From the NCBI RefSeq assembly GCF_014842265.1, contig NZ_JACYVI010000001.1, positions 732,701 through 796,700 on the forward strand: 64,000 bases of DNA. Reading direction: 5' to 3'. Below are positions 63,947 to 64,000 of this stretch, piece after piece. The stretch's first letter is position 1. The number at the start of each line of letters is the position of its first letter. The notes under the pieces are model-generated. The model was not told where the DNA came from and made no database searches. It saw only the letters and a list, made by a program, of their open reading frames with translations. Both the position numbers and the translations under genes were made by a program. The DNA comes from Pseudomonas sp. CFBP 13711. GTDB lineage: Bacteria; Pseudomonadota; Gammaproteobacteria; Pseudomonadales; Pseudomonadaceae.

Positions 63947-64000
63947 TTAAAGGCCATAGCTCATCAGGCGGTCGTAACGACGGGCCAGCAGCGCGTCATT
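63947..64000 (-). CDS. accA: Acetyl-CoA carboxylase carboxyltransferase alpha subunit, C-terminal end
   Basis: Only the last 17 codons lie in the window: NDALLARRYDRLMSYGL then TAA. The ending LLxRRYxRLMSYGL and the neighbours tilS, pyrG and kdsA identify AccA, first step of fatty-acid synthesis. The gene continues past the right edge. Confidence 0.85.
   Translation of the reverse strand, partial: NDALLARRYDRLMSYGL

Overview
The window is a chromosomal segment of a Pseudomonas species. The case rests on gene order and protein similarity recalled from P. aeruginosa: (a) tRNA-Lys, queC, queE, cpoB, pal, tolB, tolA, tolR, tolQ, ybgC, ruvB, ruvA, ruvC, yebC/pmpR, aspS, dps, cold-shock gene, slyX, HIT gene, oprD, proS; (b) two initiator tRNAs, a two-gene alanyl-phosphatidylglycerol synthase/hydrolase unit, kup, rimO; (c) the divergent fpr/finR pair; (d) dgkA/erdR and a PA3611-like gene; (e) recX, recA, pncC, mutS, fdxA, rsmZ, rpoS, nlpD, pcm, surE, truD, ispF, fghA, frmA, gfnR, ispD, ftsB, eno, kdsA, pyrG, tilS, accA. 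In P. aeruginosa these blocks are scattered, so this genome carries a rearranged mosaic of conserved blocks. A harpin-like gene at the left edge suggests a plant-associated lineage (P. syringae / P. fluorescens complex), but the species cannot be fixed from the sequence.

Layout. 0-1.3 kb: a cysteine-free harpin-like secreted protein beside tRNA-Lys, a known type of island integration site and the most accessory-looking part of the window. 1.4-13.5 kb (minus strand): queuosine precursor genes, the Tol-Pal envelope-constriction operon, Holliday-junction resolution genes, YebC/PmpR and AspRS. 13.7-17.2 kb: small regulators and stress genes (RHH protein, Dps, a membrane-anchored cold-shock protein, SlyX, HIT protein) and a frameshifted gene remnant. 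17.7-23.1 kb: OprD porin, ProRS, an uncharacterised lipoprotein, DNA polymerase IV. 23.2-23.8 kb: two almost identical initiator-tRNA transcription units. 24-35.4 kb: lipid A-PG synthase and hydrolase, Kup, RimO, GNAT, an alpha/beta hydrolase, a degenerate pseudouridine synthase, a DUF1456 protein, TrmO. 35.5-42.5 kb: Fpr/FinR redox pair, DgkA, ErdR, an EamA transporter, a DTW tRNA-modifying enzyme, a PA3611-like secreted protein and a LOG-family protein. 42.5-64 kb: the SOS/mismatch-repair, RpoS/RsmZ, formaldehyde-detoxification, isoprenoid and central-metabolism cluster.

Elements not apparent as long reading frames: the Gac/Rsm regulatory RNA rsmZ with eight GGA motifs, its GacA upstream activating site, a LexA box for recA, a 43-residue reading frame between pncC and mutS, promoters and terminators of the tRNA-fMet units, and an intrinsic-terminator-like hairpin whose U-run directly abuts the ispF start codon. 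No prophage, insertion sequence or CRISPR array was seen. Most of the window is core genome; the best candidates for something new are the harpin-like protein, the ispF leader hairpin, the catalytic-residue-less pseudouridine synthase and the tandem GacA-type palindromes. All database relationships are from recall and could not be searched.
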